From: Fluoribacter gormanii
GTDB taxonomy: Bacteria > Pseudomonadota > Gammaproteobacteria > Legionellales > Legionellaceae
Assembly (NCBI RefSeq): GCF_900156395.1
Contig: NZ_FTNL01000030.1
Coordinates: forward strand, 1 to 33,150
Reading direction: 5' to 3'
Length of the DNA stretch: 33,150 bases
The translations under genes were made by a program, and so were the position numbers. The stretch's first letter is position 1. Each line of letters opens with the position of its first letter. The notes under the pieces are model-generated. The model made no database searches and was not told the DNA's origin. It saw only the letters and a program-made list of their open reading frames with translations. Of this stretch, positions 17,622 through 25,622 are shown piece after piece.

Positions 17622-19022
17622 ATGTATCAACCATATGAATATGTTGTACCTTCCTTTGATCAAACAAAAGACAACAAATACAAAAAATTTGTTCGGGAAA
17701 TAACAGGAAATCCAAAAAATGGGGCGCCGCGCCCTTTTGACGAAAAATTAAATGCTTTTTATTCTAGAGCGGAGGCTAGAAGTTCAGTGGCAGTTGGCAC
17801 TCTTCCTGATTTGTTAAAAACAAATTTTATTGTAGGGGAAAATCACTGTGATCGTGCTCCTAAGAGTTTTTTAATTCAAAATATGCACAAATTGAAAGAG
17901 GCAGGTTATACCACCTTATTCTTGGAACATTTATATTACGATGACCAGGAAGAGCTCGACGATTATGATCCTGATTCTTCATGGAACGCAAAGAAAAAGC
18001 AGAAGATGGAAACTCGGATTTCTCGTTTAGACCACGACTTTAAAGACCTTATTACTCATGAGCTGTATTGCCCATGCAAAAAATGTAGTTATCCAATAAA
18101 GAATAATTATTTAGAGTTGGTAAAGGCAGCCAAACGCTGTGGTATACGGGTGGTAGGAATTGATACAGAATATACCTATTCCGAACAATATGACAGTGAA
18201 CATATGGAGTACGTTGGTGGTCCAACAGCAATAACTCAGGACACATTTCGCCTCAGAAGCATGAATTATACTGCCAGCAAAATTATAGAAAAAGAAACAA
18301 AAGATCATCCTGGAAAATGGTTTGCTTTAATTGGGTACGATCACTGCTCCTCATCGGAAGATGTAATAGATGTACCACAGCTAACAGGAGCAACAACAGT
18401 ACTTGTGAGCTCTCAAGAAAAACTGAAAAAAGTAAAAGTAGGATTTAATGGGGTTGTGTCCATTCAAGAAAAAATATCATGGGGTGGGGCAGAGATGCGA
18501 ACCGTAAATATTCCCTATGCTGTTCGAATTGAGGCTCCTGTTAATCAATCCATACCTGTTATTGAAGGAACAACGCAGATTGAGGATCTCCAAACCCAAT
18601 CAAAATTTAATCAAGGAAAGAGCAAAAGAGAAGAACAGAAAGAACGATTCATCAAAGAACTTCCCATGCGTTGTGAAAGTCAAATTAAGCGCTTTAATTC
18701 CCTTCCTAAAATATTTAACAATCCCCATGCTATGGAAAAAAGGAGAATTCTGGAAACAGCACAAGAAATATTGGATAAAGATGAATTAACTATTAACGAT
18801 AGACTCAGTGCATTTCGTGACGTTATTAATAAAAACAGGGCTATTTTAACGAGACCTCATAGCACTATCCCCAAAGATATTATGAAAGGGCTGCTGGTTT
18901 TTGTTGCGTCTACCCTTTTGGTGATTCCTGGCATTTTGCTTGGCATACGTTTTTTTAGTCCCCATAGATCAACTACTACAGAAGAACAAATAATAAAACC
19001 ATTAGATGAATTGATGCCATAA
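17622..19022 (+). CDS. Tiki/ChaN/EreA-superfamily-like protein with C-terminal membrane anchor (candidate effector)
   Basis: A 466-residue protein with no signal peptide. Residues 68-245 carry the spaced residues of the Tiki/ChaN/erythromycin-esterase superfamily: GENH at 72-75, LEH at 101-103, VVGID at 177-181, RLRSMN near 210-215, and IGYDH ending at His241. Members are metal-dependent hydrolases, proteases or haem-binding proteins. An inserted CPCKKC (Cys150, Cys152, Cys155) may bind zinc. Residues about 330-420 are charged and helical. One hydrophobic segment near 424-447 (LLVFVASTLLVIPGILLGI) is followed by a short tail with TEEQIIKPLDE. A single C-terminal anchor without a signal peptide fits a translocated effector that inserts in host membranes. 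The ribosome site is weak. Enzymatic activity is unproven. Confidence 0.65.
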   Translation: MYQPYEYVVPSFDQTKDNKYKKFVREITGNPKNGAPRPFDEKLNAFYSRAEARSSVAVGTLPDLLKTNFIVGENHCDRAPKSFLIQNMHKLKEAGYTTLFLEHLYYDDQEELDDYDPDSSWNAKKKQKMETRISRLDHDFKDLITHELYCPCKKCSYPIKNNYLELVKAAKRCGIRVVGIDTEYTYSEQYDSEHMEYVGGPTAITQDTFRLRSMNYTASKIIEKETKDHPGKWFALIGYDHCSSSEDVIDVPQLTGATTVLVSSQEKLKKVKVGFNGVVSIQEKISWGGAEMRTVNIPYAVRIEAPVNQSIPVIEGTTQIEDLQTQSKFNQGKSKREEQKERFIKELPMRCESQIKRFNSLPKIFNNPHAMEKRRILETAQEILDKDELTINDRLSAFRDVINKNRAILTRPHSTIPKDIMKGLLVFVASTLLVIPGILLGIRFFSPHRSTTTEEQIIKPLDELMP

Positions 19023-19080
19023 GCAGAATATAAGTATTATTTTGAGATTTTAATTTTTTTTCCATCCTTTGGGAGCTTTC

Positions 19081-20226
19081 ATGTTTAACAAGCAAGACAT
19101 ATCTTTATCAAACAGTTCCCAATCCAATCAGAACAACACAATAACTAAACAAGAATTGGATAAAATTTTAAATAACTATCATTGGTATAACCCTTTAAGC
19201 TGGGATGACGGTCTAATCGGTTTATTGCGAGAATTCATGTCCGAATTTGACTCCAGGCACTTGAGCAATGATGCATTAATCCACGTGGATGATTTTTTTA
19301 AATTTTTAGAGGAGCGGGGTGAAAAGGAAGCATTTCAATACGAGTTATCAAAATCTAAACCAAGCAGTCAAGCGTTCTTCAATCACTGGATGAATGGAGC
19401 GGTACGGAAATTGCCAATTGAAGGATGGCAACAGGTGTTTCAATTCCTGACAAAACATGAATTAACCCAGGTTTGCAAAACCAGTCGAGATTTATATTTT
19501 TTTTCTGACCGTGAGCATTTAATAAAAAAATTACCCTGGCATTTACGTGATTACACTCAAGAACCCAAACTCAGCAATTTACACCTACAGGCTGATTTAA
19601 TAGACATCCATCCGAGTGGCTTAGTGGCTTGCTCGGTCCAACGTAATATGAATAACTTTGACCACTATAACATCTGGATTATTGACAGTAATACTGGAAA
19701 ACGGTTTGCCCCCTTAGATCCGAAATTTAAAGGTTCTACTATCCTGTTTTTACAGTGGGACAGAGACGATATGCTAAAAGTTATATCCAATATAGGTGAG
19801 TGTGTACAGTTTAAACCCAGTTCCCTTGGTTTTGAGATGGAGCAACTCGATCCAGTTGATGTGAAAACAGTGTTGCCGGTAAAAAGTCTCACAGCGAAGA
19901 ATAAGCAATTGGATAAGACTCATACAGTCGAGTTAACTTATTACGAAGCAAAGCATCTCCCCGAAACGTTCACTCTTTTAAGAACGCACATCAAAATAAC
20001 AAACTCGGAAACCGGGGACATCCAATATGTCCCAATAGCCGGTATGAACACCAGAGGTTCTGTCTGGCATTGTGTCGATGTTGCGCCGTTACCAAATGGC
20101 AATGTTCTTTACATTCTCGACCGAGTTAATACTTTGGCTTCCTCGTTGCATATAGCTCAATTTCCTTTTCTGAAGTATGAGTTGATCAATGACTGCGAAA
20201 CGGCTCCATCTTCTAAATTCAGTTAG
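19081..20226 (+). CDS. F-box-like protein with possible beta-propeller region (candidate effector)
   Basis: A 381-residue protein. Residues about 111-151 read as a eukaryotic F-box: LPIEGWQQVFQFLTKHELTQ, then VCKTSRDLYFF, with the Leu-Pro start and hydrophobic spacing that bind Skp1. F-box effectors bring host SCF ubiquitin ligase to a target. The C-terminal part from about residue 165 has WD-like strands, for example IDIHPSGLVACS, NIWIIDSNTGK and ILFLQWDRDD, consistent with a beta-propeller target-binding domain. The N-terminal 100 residues are polar and helical. The ATG at 19081 follows GGGAG at a good distance; an in-frame TTG four codons upstream is less likely. It lies 58 bases downstream of the Tiki-like gene on the same strand, so they may be co-transcribed. 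Confidence 0.7.
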   Translation: MFNKQDISLSNSSQSNQNNTITKQELDKILNNYHWYNPLSWDDGLIGLLREFMSEFDSRHLSNDALIHVDDFFKFLEERGEKEAFQYELSKSKPSSQAFFNHWMNGAVRKLPIEGWQQVFQFLTKHELTQVCKTSRDLYFFSDREHLIKKLPWHLRDYTQEPKLSNLHLQADLIDIHPSGLVACSVQRNMNNFDHYNIWIIDSNTGKRFAPLDPKFKGSTILFLQWDRDDMLKVISNIGECVQFKPSSLGFEMEQLDPVDVKTVLPVKSLTAKNKQLDKTHTVELTYYEAKHLPETFTLLRTHIKITNSETGDIQYVPIAGMNTRGSVWHCVDVAPLPNGNVLYILDRVNTLASSLHIAQFPFLKYELINDCETAPSSKFS

Positions 20227-20256
20227 CGAACATCCCAAAGTTTCCAGTCATTATAT

Positions 20257-20290
20257 GTTGGGCTTTGCCCCAAAAACCCCATATAAAAAT
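20257..20290. repeat. Imperfect palindrome downstream of the F-box gene
   Basis: TATATG and CATATA flank an inner GGGC-TTT-GCCC hairpin. A second small palindrome, CCCAA-CGA-TTGGG, follows near 20345. These could be termination or REP-like structures. No T-tract is present. Confidence 0.3.
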
Positions 20291-20467
20291 TATAGAAAAA
20301 TCCGATGTGCTCTAGCATGAACCCTATGTTTGTCGAGCCAAGGCCCAACGATTGGGAACCAACTAAAATTTCTTTGAAAATCGATTATATTAAGTATCTC
20401 ATCAACCTTACATCGAATAATTTAATGGTCTATATTTAAACAAAGCGCTTCGTTTTGTGGAGAAAAT

Positions 20468-22051
20468 ATGCAAGATAAATTGGAGCCACAAGGGTATATT
20501 GATGAATTAAGAAAGGGTAATTATATAGCTGCAGCCATGGGGTTAGGGCAAGAATTACATGATAGATATCAGAAATTCAGTACTGAACCGCTAGATGGTG
20601 ACGTTATGATTCCTTTAATGACGACTTTACTCGCAGAAACAAACATTGCCATTGAAGACATGCCAATGATTCAGCACGGAATCCTATCTACAGGTATGGG
20701 GGAGCAGGCGGGGTATATGACTCATGTTTTGTCTGCGACTCTGAAGCTATTAAGTCATGAAGCGTGGTTAAAAGAGCAAGAAGGTAATCAAGAAAAATCA
20801 CCACAAGATATTCGCAAAATGGTAAGAAATGAAGTTACTGAATTACTTGAAACTAACGATAATAAAGTTAATAAAATCAAGAAGATCGAGGAAATAGCCG
20901 ATGGAAAAGAGAAGAAAGAAACGGAAGCTTTGATTGCAAAAGAAATGACTTACCAGAAGACATTTGCGTATGCTGTTGAGCATTTAATAAAAGAAAATAA
21001 TGCACTAATACGTGAAACGGGAAACCTACTCATTAAGCGTCTTAATGAGGTAGAGGCTGAAATAGAAAAATTAGAGGGGGAGAAAGGAAGTTTGGACGCC
21101 ACATCGATTAGTCTCAGAATACAATTGAAAAAGCTAAATGCTGATAGAGACAAGCTTGATAAAAAACAATTTATTATCCAGGAAAATGAACTACATGAAA
21201 AAATTACATTATTAGAACAATTGGAAAAATCCAGGTTCCTTAAACTTAATTTAGAGGATGATCTTGCGCGTTTGATTACTCAACCGAAAGAGTTTAATGC
21301 AAGTAAAGCTTTATCATGGATTTCAAATGAAAAAACTTTACAAGAAGCCCGGCAAAAAGTCGAATCCTATTTAGGCTTTTTAAATAGTAACCCTATTGAT
21401 GAATCAGAGAATAATTTAGATTTGTTAAAAGCTTACGATGCCCGTAAATATGCTGCTGCAATGATGCTTACCGCTATAAAAACGGCTAGTTTAAGATCCC
21501 CCGAAGCAACGCTAACTTTATTAAACGATAATGCAAAAATTATTGAGGAAAACCTTCCTGGCAAAGAAGGGGGAGACTTAGTTGGTTGGTTCTCTGATGG
21601 AGATTCAAAAGAAGATTTACAAGAGGTACAGCAAAAAATCGCATCGTATTTAACCTTTTTAGATCAGAACGTTGTCGAAAATCCTGATGAAAACCCAAAG
21701 TTGTTAAAAGCCTATGAAGCTCGTAAAGATGCTGCGGAAACCATGCTTATGGTTGTCAAAACGGCTAGTTTAAGGTCCCCCGAAGCAACGCTAACTTTAT
21801 TAAAAGATAATGCAAAAACTATTGAAAAAAACCTCCCTGGTCCATGGGAGTTAGGTATTATTGCATGGATAATAGATCGTTTCATTAATAAATCTGAGAT
21901 GAGAAAAACAACCGATGACACATTAATGTCAACTAAAGCTCAGATAAAAACTCTGGGAACTAAAAATAGCTTTATGCAAAGCAAAAAAATGCTTGAGGAA
22001 ATAAAAGGTAATGGCGAAGAACATAAGGGCCCTGGTTCAACAATTCCTTAG
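20468..22051 (+). CDS. Coiled-coil protein with 93-residue tandem duplication (candidate effector)
   Basis: A 527-residue soluble, strongly charged helical protein. Residues about 110-270 show long coiled-coil stretches rich in Glu and Lys. Residues 293-385 and 386-478 are two tandem copies of one 93-residue unit; both contain KTASLRSPEATLTLL and a closing NLPG. The tail has LEEIKGNGEEHKGPG, a glutamate-containing C-terminus of the Dot/Icm type. GGAG lies about 5 bases before the ATG. Coiled-coil effectors of this genus often act on host vesicle traffic, but nothing here names a target. The family is not recognised. It stands about 240 bases downstream of the F-box gene. Confidence 0.7.
   Translation: MQDKLEPQGYIDELRKGNYIAAAMGLGQELHDRYQKFSTEPLDGDVMIPLMTTLLAETNIAIEDMPMIQHGILSTGMGEQAGYMTHVLSATLKLLSHEAWLKEQEGNQEKSPQDIRKMVRNEVTELLETNDNKVNKIKKIEEIADGKEKKETEALIAKEMTYQKTFAYAVEHLIKENNALIRETGNLLIKRLNEVEAEIEKLEGEKGSLDATSISLRIQLKKLNADRDKLDKKQFIIQENELHEKITLLEQLEKSRFLKLNLEDDLARLITQPKEFNASKALSWISNEKTLQEARQKVESYLGFLNSNPIDESENNLDLLKAYDARKYAAAMMLTAIKTASLRSPEATLTLLNDNAKIIEENLPGKEGGDLVGWFSDGDSKEDLQEVQQKIASYLTFLDQNVVENPDENPKLLKAYEARKDAAETMLMVVKTASLRSPEATLTLLKDNAKTIEKNLPGPWELGIIAWIIDRFINKSEMRKTTDDTLMSTKAQIKTLGTKNSFMQSKKMLEEIKGNGEEHKGPGSTIP
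21344..21901 (+). repeat. Tandem 279-bp duplication inside the coiled-coil gene
   Basis: Units 21344-21622 and 21623-21901 are in the same frame. The central 80 or so bases (21481-21564 against 21760-21843) differ at only about six positions, while the flanks are more diverged. That pattern suggests recent duplication with local gene conversion, or strong constraint on the core. Confidence 0.85.
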
Positions 22052-22137
22052 AAAAATCTCATAGAACCATTCGCAAGTAATCTTGGATGATTTTTTGTTT
22101 TTTCGGGCCACGTGATTGAGAAGTGATGAACTATTCC

Positions 22138-23040
22138 TTACTTGTGCTCAAATGTTACCATAGAATACGTTTCAGCTGTGTAGTATGGCTCTTGATCCAC
22201 TTTGTATTCTTTGGCCAACTCTGCTGCTGTTTTATGATCAATGCATTGTATTCCAAGTTTTTGGCATAAAAGAACAATCTCGCTGGGCTCAAAAAATGTT
22301 TTGAAAGGAGATTTTTTACTGGCAAACTCATCTAAAGTTTTTTCTAAACATTTTTCTTTTGCGGATGAGTCTAATTGCTGTGCCCCTGTTTGCATCAGAG
22401 CATGCATGTAGTCGAAGGTAATGATTAAATTGCTAAACTTACTTGATAAATCACGTAAAATTCTTATTACTTCCTCTTTTTCGAGATAGAATGTATTTCC
22501 CTCCCATAAAATTAAAGTTGGCTTTGTGAAATCAATATCATTGTTTGTTAATTCTGCAATTAAATCGCCCTTAACGTAGTCCAGGCCAATATAAGTGGCA
22601 TTTTTGTTAATATTCTGTTCGGAATAAATCTGTTCCTTACATTTTAAAATATGCGGCTGATCAATTTCAAAAAAACGTGCACTAAATTGCTGAGTATATT
22701 TCATTTTACGCACCGGCAGGGTATCAAAGCCGCTACCTAAAATGACGATCTGCTTTACTTCTTTGTTTTTGACCGCATCTGACACGGTGCGTCTAAAAAA
22801 ACGGGTTCTAGTCGCTAAAGGCAACCACATTCTTTTATCTAGCCTTTGTTCCGCTTCTTCTTTGACTTGCTCATTAACAAAATTCTGCATCAGCGGATCT
22901 TTGAATAAATCGTTCTCTCTTGTACCTTGCTTTTGTGTTAATGTCGGCCAATTTTCTTTAGATTTAGCCTCTTTTTTCCAATAGTTCGCTAATAAGGAGG
23001 TGGTCGCAACATTATTGTCTTTTAAAATTTTTTCACGCAT
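22138..23040 (-). CDS. SAM-dependent methyltransferase, leucine carboxyl methyltransferase-type family
   Basis: A 300-residue class I methyltransferase. It shows the SAM-binding motif as IVILGSGFDTLPVR, then FFEIDQP, GLDYVKGD and LILWEGNTFYLEKEE, which is the arrangement of the leucine carboxyl methyltransferase family (also called TIGR00027-type putative O-methyltransferases). These enzymes use S-adenosylmethionine to methylate carboxyl or hydroxyl groups; the substrate here is unknown. It lies only 14 bases downstream of the alpha/beta hydrolase gene on the same strand, so the two form an operon. A few residues near the N-terminus (LLANYWKKEAKSKENW) fit the family's lid region. Confidence 0.8.
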   Translation of the reverse strand: MREKILKDNNVATTSLLANYWKKEAKSKENWPTLTQKQGTRENDLFKDPLMQNFVNEQVKEEAEQRLDKRMWLPLATRTRFFRRTVSDAVKNKEVKQIVILGSGFDTLPVRKMKYTQQFSARFFEIDQPHILKCKEQIYSEQNINKNATYIGLDYVKGDLIAELTNNDIDFTKPTLILWEGNTFYLEKEEVIRILRDLSSKFSNLIITFDYMHALMQTGAQQLDSSAKEKCLEKTLDEFASKKSPFKTFFEPSEIVLLCQKLGIQCIDHKTAAELAKEYKVDQEPYYTAETYSMVTFEHK

Positions 23041-23054
23041 AAAAGCAAGTTCTC

Positions 23055-23771
23055 TTATTTTAATAGTTCATCTACAATTTGCCTCACGCCTGAATAATAA
23101 GCGGCATGATCGGCGTCTAAATATACAATATTATCGGTAACTTCTCTACTCATACGCAGCTGATCACTTAGGAGTAAGGCCTTATCGTACCGGCAAACTA
23201 AAGAGCGTTTCGAAATACGGGTAAATTGTTTACCAATATTGACTGATTCGGTAAATGGTCGTAAGGGTTGAGGTTGTAATCGAGCCATCGCTTTTTGAGC
23301 ATCCTCCGGGCTACAACAGTTAAAAAAGATATTGGCTAAATTCGGTGAACATTGAAGGCGAATTTGTTGCAATGTTTCATCAATGATTAAAAAAGGAGTT
23401 AGGTTATTTGATTCCGATTCTTGTGCTAATGAAAACAGAGATTTCTGGTCTTTTGGAACATAGGCGGCAATAAAAACTAGTTCGCGAATCGCATCGGGAA
23501 TAACCTCCGCCGCCTCTGCGATAACTAAACCTGCCATGCTATGACCAACTAATGTAACCTGTTCGGGTTGTTGCTTAATTAATTCAACAACACTCTGCAC
23601 GTAGTCATTAAAACATATTGAGCTGCTTATTTGATTTTTTAGGCCATGACCAGGTAAATTGGGCATAAGTACTTTATGTCCTTTCAAGAAAAGCTCTTTT
23701 GCAATAGGCCTCCAACACCAAGAGGCATGCCACGCACCGTGAATTAAGATAAATGTTTGAGAACTATGCAT
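23055..23771 (-). CDS. Alpha/beta hydrolase, esterase type
   Basis: A 238-residue alpha/beta hydrolase. It has the oxyanion-hole motif LIHGAWHASWCW at residues 9-20, PNLPGHG near 37-43, the nucleophile elbow GHSMAG with Ser78, and the catalytic His222 in DADHAAYYSG. The acid is probably the Asp in CRYDKAL. The HGAWHxxWCW start and overall length match the plant-type methylesterase and hydroxynitrile-lyase group (SABP2-like) and its bacterial homologues. It has no signal peptide, so it is cytosolic. It is the first gene of a two-gene operon with the carboxyl-type methyltransferase. Confidence 0.85.
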   Translation of the reverse strand: MHSSQTFILIHGAWHASWCWRPIAKELFLKGHKVLMPNLPGHGLKNQISSSICFNDYVQSVVELIKQQPEQVTLVGHSMAGLVIAEAAEVIPDAIRELVFIAAYVPKDQKSLFSLAQESESNNLTPFLIIDETLQQIRLQCSPNLANIFFNCCSPEDAQKAMARLQPQPLRPFTESVNIGKQFTRISKRSLVCRYDKALLLSDQLRMSREVTDNIVYLDADHAAYYSGVRQIVDELLK

Positions 23772-23834
23772 TAGAACTCCTCAGAGGCATCAGGCGATTA
23801 ATAATAAATTAATGTTAAAGTGATATAATTAAAT

Positions 23835-23880
23835 TGTAGCGATAGATCTCCTAGGTTATAAATCACATTTTATCGCTACA
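23835..23880. promoter_or_regulatory. 10-bp inverted repeat in a divergent promoter region
   Basis: TGTAGCGATA and TATCGCTACA are perfect inverted copies separated by 26 bases. They lie between the divergent hydrolase operon and the DUF4116-like gene. The half-sites could be an operator bound by a dimer on each side, or a long-loop hairpin. Confidence 0.4.
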
Positions 23881-24033
23881 TTAAACGTCCCCATTTGCCA
23901 ACCAATTCCGAACATTGTTTTGATTGACTCCATTTACGGCCACAATTTTTTTATTACACAATTCATTTGTAACATTTTACAAGCTAACTGTATAATTTGC
24001 GCCTAATTTGTTATTTATAAAAGTTTATAAGCT

Positions 24034-25140
24034 ATGTTAGATGGGTTTCAACAACAAGAATTAGAGAAAATTAAAAATGATCCTATGCTTATCAAGGATG
24101 CTCCTGAAGCGCTAAAGGCCAATGAAGAATTTATGCTTGAGGTAATACGATTAAGTGCTTTCGCAATGGCTCATGCCGCTCCAGAGCTACAAAATAAAAA
24201 AAGTTTCGTATTAGCCGCTATTGCACTCAATGCTAGAGCTTATATCTATACGTTACATAAATGGAGAGACAATGAACGTGTTACCCGTTGTGCAGTAAGA
24301 AAAGATCCCGTTTTTCTTTTTGCTGCTTCTGAGCGATTAAAGGCCGATGAGGATTTTAAAATCAATGCACTGAAAATCAACAGCTGGTACCCATGGATAA
24401 GATTCAATAAATTTATAAAAAATAATTTTTTTGAAGGGCTGGGCGATACTTTTGCAATAATGTACGGAAATTACGGGATTTTAGAAAAAATGGATGGAAA
24501 AGAGTTCGATCCTAATATTTTAAAATATGGATTCATTGATATTACCCTCATCCCGCAATTATCTAACTTTCTCATTAATTACGGAGCTCCTACGAAGCCA
24601 TGCGATGGCAATCCGTTCAGATATGCCGTAGATAATGAAAGAAGAAATGATGCAACTATTCTTAGAAACATATCCCTTGCTATAGGATTTGGTTTGCAAT
24701 TTTTAAGATTCGCAATGGCCGCTGCAGCAACTATACTGGTTATTCCTATTGTTGCTTTGGTACATATACTGAAATCTCCTTATACTTATTATTACCAACG
24801 CAGTTTACTTCAGCTTGAGGGAGTAATTTACGATGCTAAAAACAATAATCCTGTCTCCCAAAAGACGACTTTAGCCGCGTTTATTTCAAGGACTAAATCC
24901 AATTTAAATGATTTATGTGGTTATAAATCTGTTGATATCACTTCTTATTCTTATGAAAATTCAGAAGTGGAAACATACGGTTCAACCTATAGCTCTAATC
25001 CACAGTTGTTTTTTAAACCGTCAAATAGTAAGAAGCCTTCGCAGGTTCGAGCTAAAGAAATAGCGACTGCACTTGAAATAGATGAAAAATATGACCCTAA
25101 TAACTCAAGATCAATTGCTATAGGTCGATCATTTTACTAA
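24034..25140 (+). CDS. DUF4116-like repeat protein with membrane hairpin (candidate effector)
   Basis: A 368-residue protein. Residues about 10-115 contain two or three repeats of DUF4116 type, with pieces such as APEALKANEEFMLEVIRL and ELQNKKSFVLAAIALNA and later SERLKADEDFKINALKI. DUF4116 repeats occur in Legionella and amoeba-associated bacteria and their function is unknown. A hydrophobic segment near residues 218-246 (FAMAAAATILVIPIVALVHIL) would insert in a membrane, possibly as a hairpin. The C-terminus is polar and Ser-rich, with EIATALEIDEKYD near the end. There is no signal peptide. The ribosome site is poor. It is a lone plus-strand gene. Confidence 0.65.
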   Translation: MLDGFQQQELEKIKNDPMLIKDAPEALKANEEFMLEVIRLSAFAMAHAAPELQNKKSFVLAAIALNARAYIYTLHKWRDNERVTRCAVRKDPVFLFAASERLKADEDFKINALKINSWYPWIRFNKFIKNNFFEGLGDTFAIMYGNYGILEKMDGKEFDPNILKYGFIDITLIPQLSNFLINYGAPTKPCDGNPFRYAVDNERRNDATILRNISLAIGFGLQFLRFAMAAAATILVIPIVALVHILKSPYTYYYQRSLLQLEGVIYDAKNNNPVSQKTTLAAFISRTKSNLNDLCGYKSVDITSYSYENSEVETYGSTYSSNPQLFFKPSNSKKPSQVRAKEIATALEIDEKYDPNNSRSIAIGRSFY

Positions 25141-25236
25141 TCAATATAACGCAAGGTTGGGTCGTTTTACCCGAGGTATCGTTACCGTTTTGTGCCATTT
25201 TTCGAGTTATTAATAGGCAAAATGTTTATATATCGC

Positions 25237-25262
25237 GTCATTCCCGCGCAGGCGGGAATGAC
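25237..25262. repeat. REP-like palindrome
   Basis: GTCATTCCCGC-GCAG-GCGGGAATGAC is a perfect 11-bp stem with a 4-base loop. This GTCATTCCCGC type of palindrome is widespread as a dispersed repeat in proteobacteria. It lies just left of the 54-bp inverted-repeat element. Confidence 0.8.
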
Positions 25263-25280
25263 ATTAATTATAAAAAAATG

Positions 25281-25334
25281 GTAACTCCCCACGTCATCCC
25301 GAACCCGAGCGCAGCGAGGGTGAGGGATCTCCTG
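25281..25334 (-). repeat. 54-bp repeat, copy B (left inverted repeat)
   Basis: This copy begins GTAACTCCCC and is inverted relative to copy C. Over 54 bases the two differ at one position (G/A). The first 46 bases are the exact reverse complement of copy A at the window start. Confidence 0.9.
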
Positions 25335-25350
25335 TCAGGTGGAACAATTT

Positions 25351-25449
25351 TTAAAGAATCGATTGATACAAATCATTCCACTCTGGGTTCAATGCATTAA
25401 TCAAATCATGCTTCTTTTTTCGTGACCAACCCTTTCTAGTTCCGCAATC
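25351..25449 (-). pseudogene. C-terminal remnant of a GIY-YIG endonuclease-like protein
   Basis: A 32-codon open stretch ends with KKKHDLINALNPEWNDLYQS and then a stop. This fits the pattern KxxLIxxxNPxWxDLY, which closes small GIY-YIG family endonuclease-like proteins. A stop codon lies directly upstream in frame and the catalytic GIY-YIG part is missing. An overlapping frame at 25490-25401 gives 29 residues (MKYYEQIISTLLARIAELER and on) that may be another piece of the decayed gene. Confidence 0.5.
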
Positions 25450-25559
25450 CTAGCCAATAGTGTGCTGATGATTTGTTCGTAGTATTTCATGCAGCTATTT
25501 GATCACAACCACATAATTTTTGAAATGTTTTTTTACATGACTGTATCCGAGATACACCG

Positions 25560-25613
25560 CAGGAAATCCCTCACCCTCGCTGCGCTCGGGTTCGGGATGA
25601 CGTGGGGAGTTAC
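25560..25613 (+). repeat. 54-bp repeat, copy C (right inverted repeat)
   Basis: This copy is identical to copy A over the 46 bases they share and is in the same orientation. It is the inverted partner of copy B. Its right end GGGGAGTTAC abuts the start of another coding remnant. Confidence 0.9.
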
Positions 25614-25622
25614 GAAAAATGA

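Larger units (their letters stand above)
25281..25613. mobile_element. 333-bp inverted-repeat element enclosing a GIY-YIG-like remnant
   Basis: Two 54-bp inverted repeats flank 225 bases of unrelated DNA. The outer ends are GTAACTCCCC and GGGGAGTTAC. The left flank ends AAAAAATG directly outside the element and the right flank starts GAAAAATG, which could be an imperfect 8-bp target duplication. No complete transposase is present, so it would be non-autonomous or dead. Two independent repeat insertions in opposite directions could also produce this structure. Confidence 0.5.
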
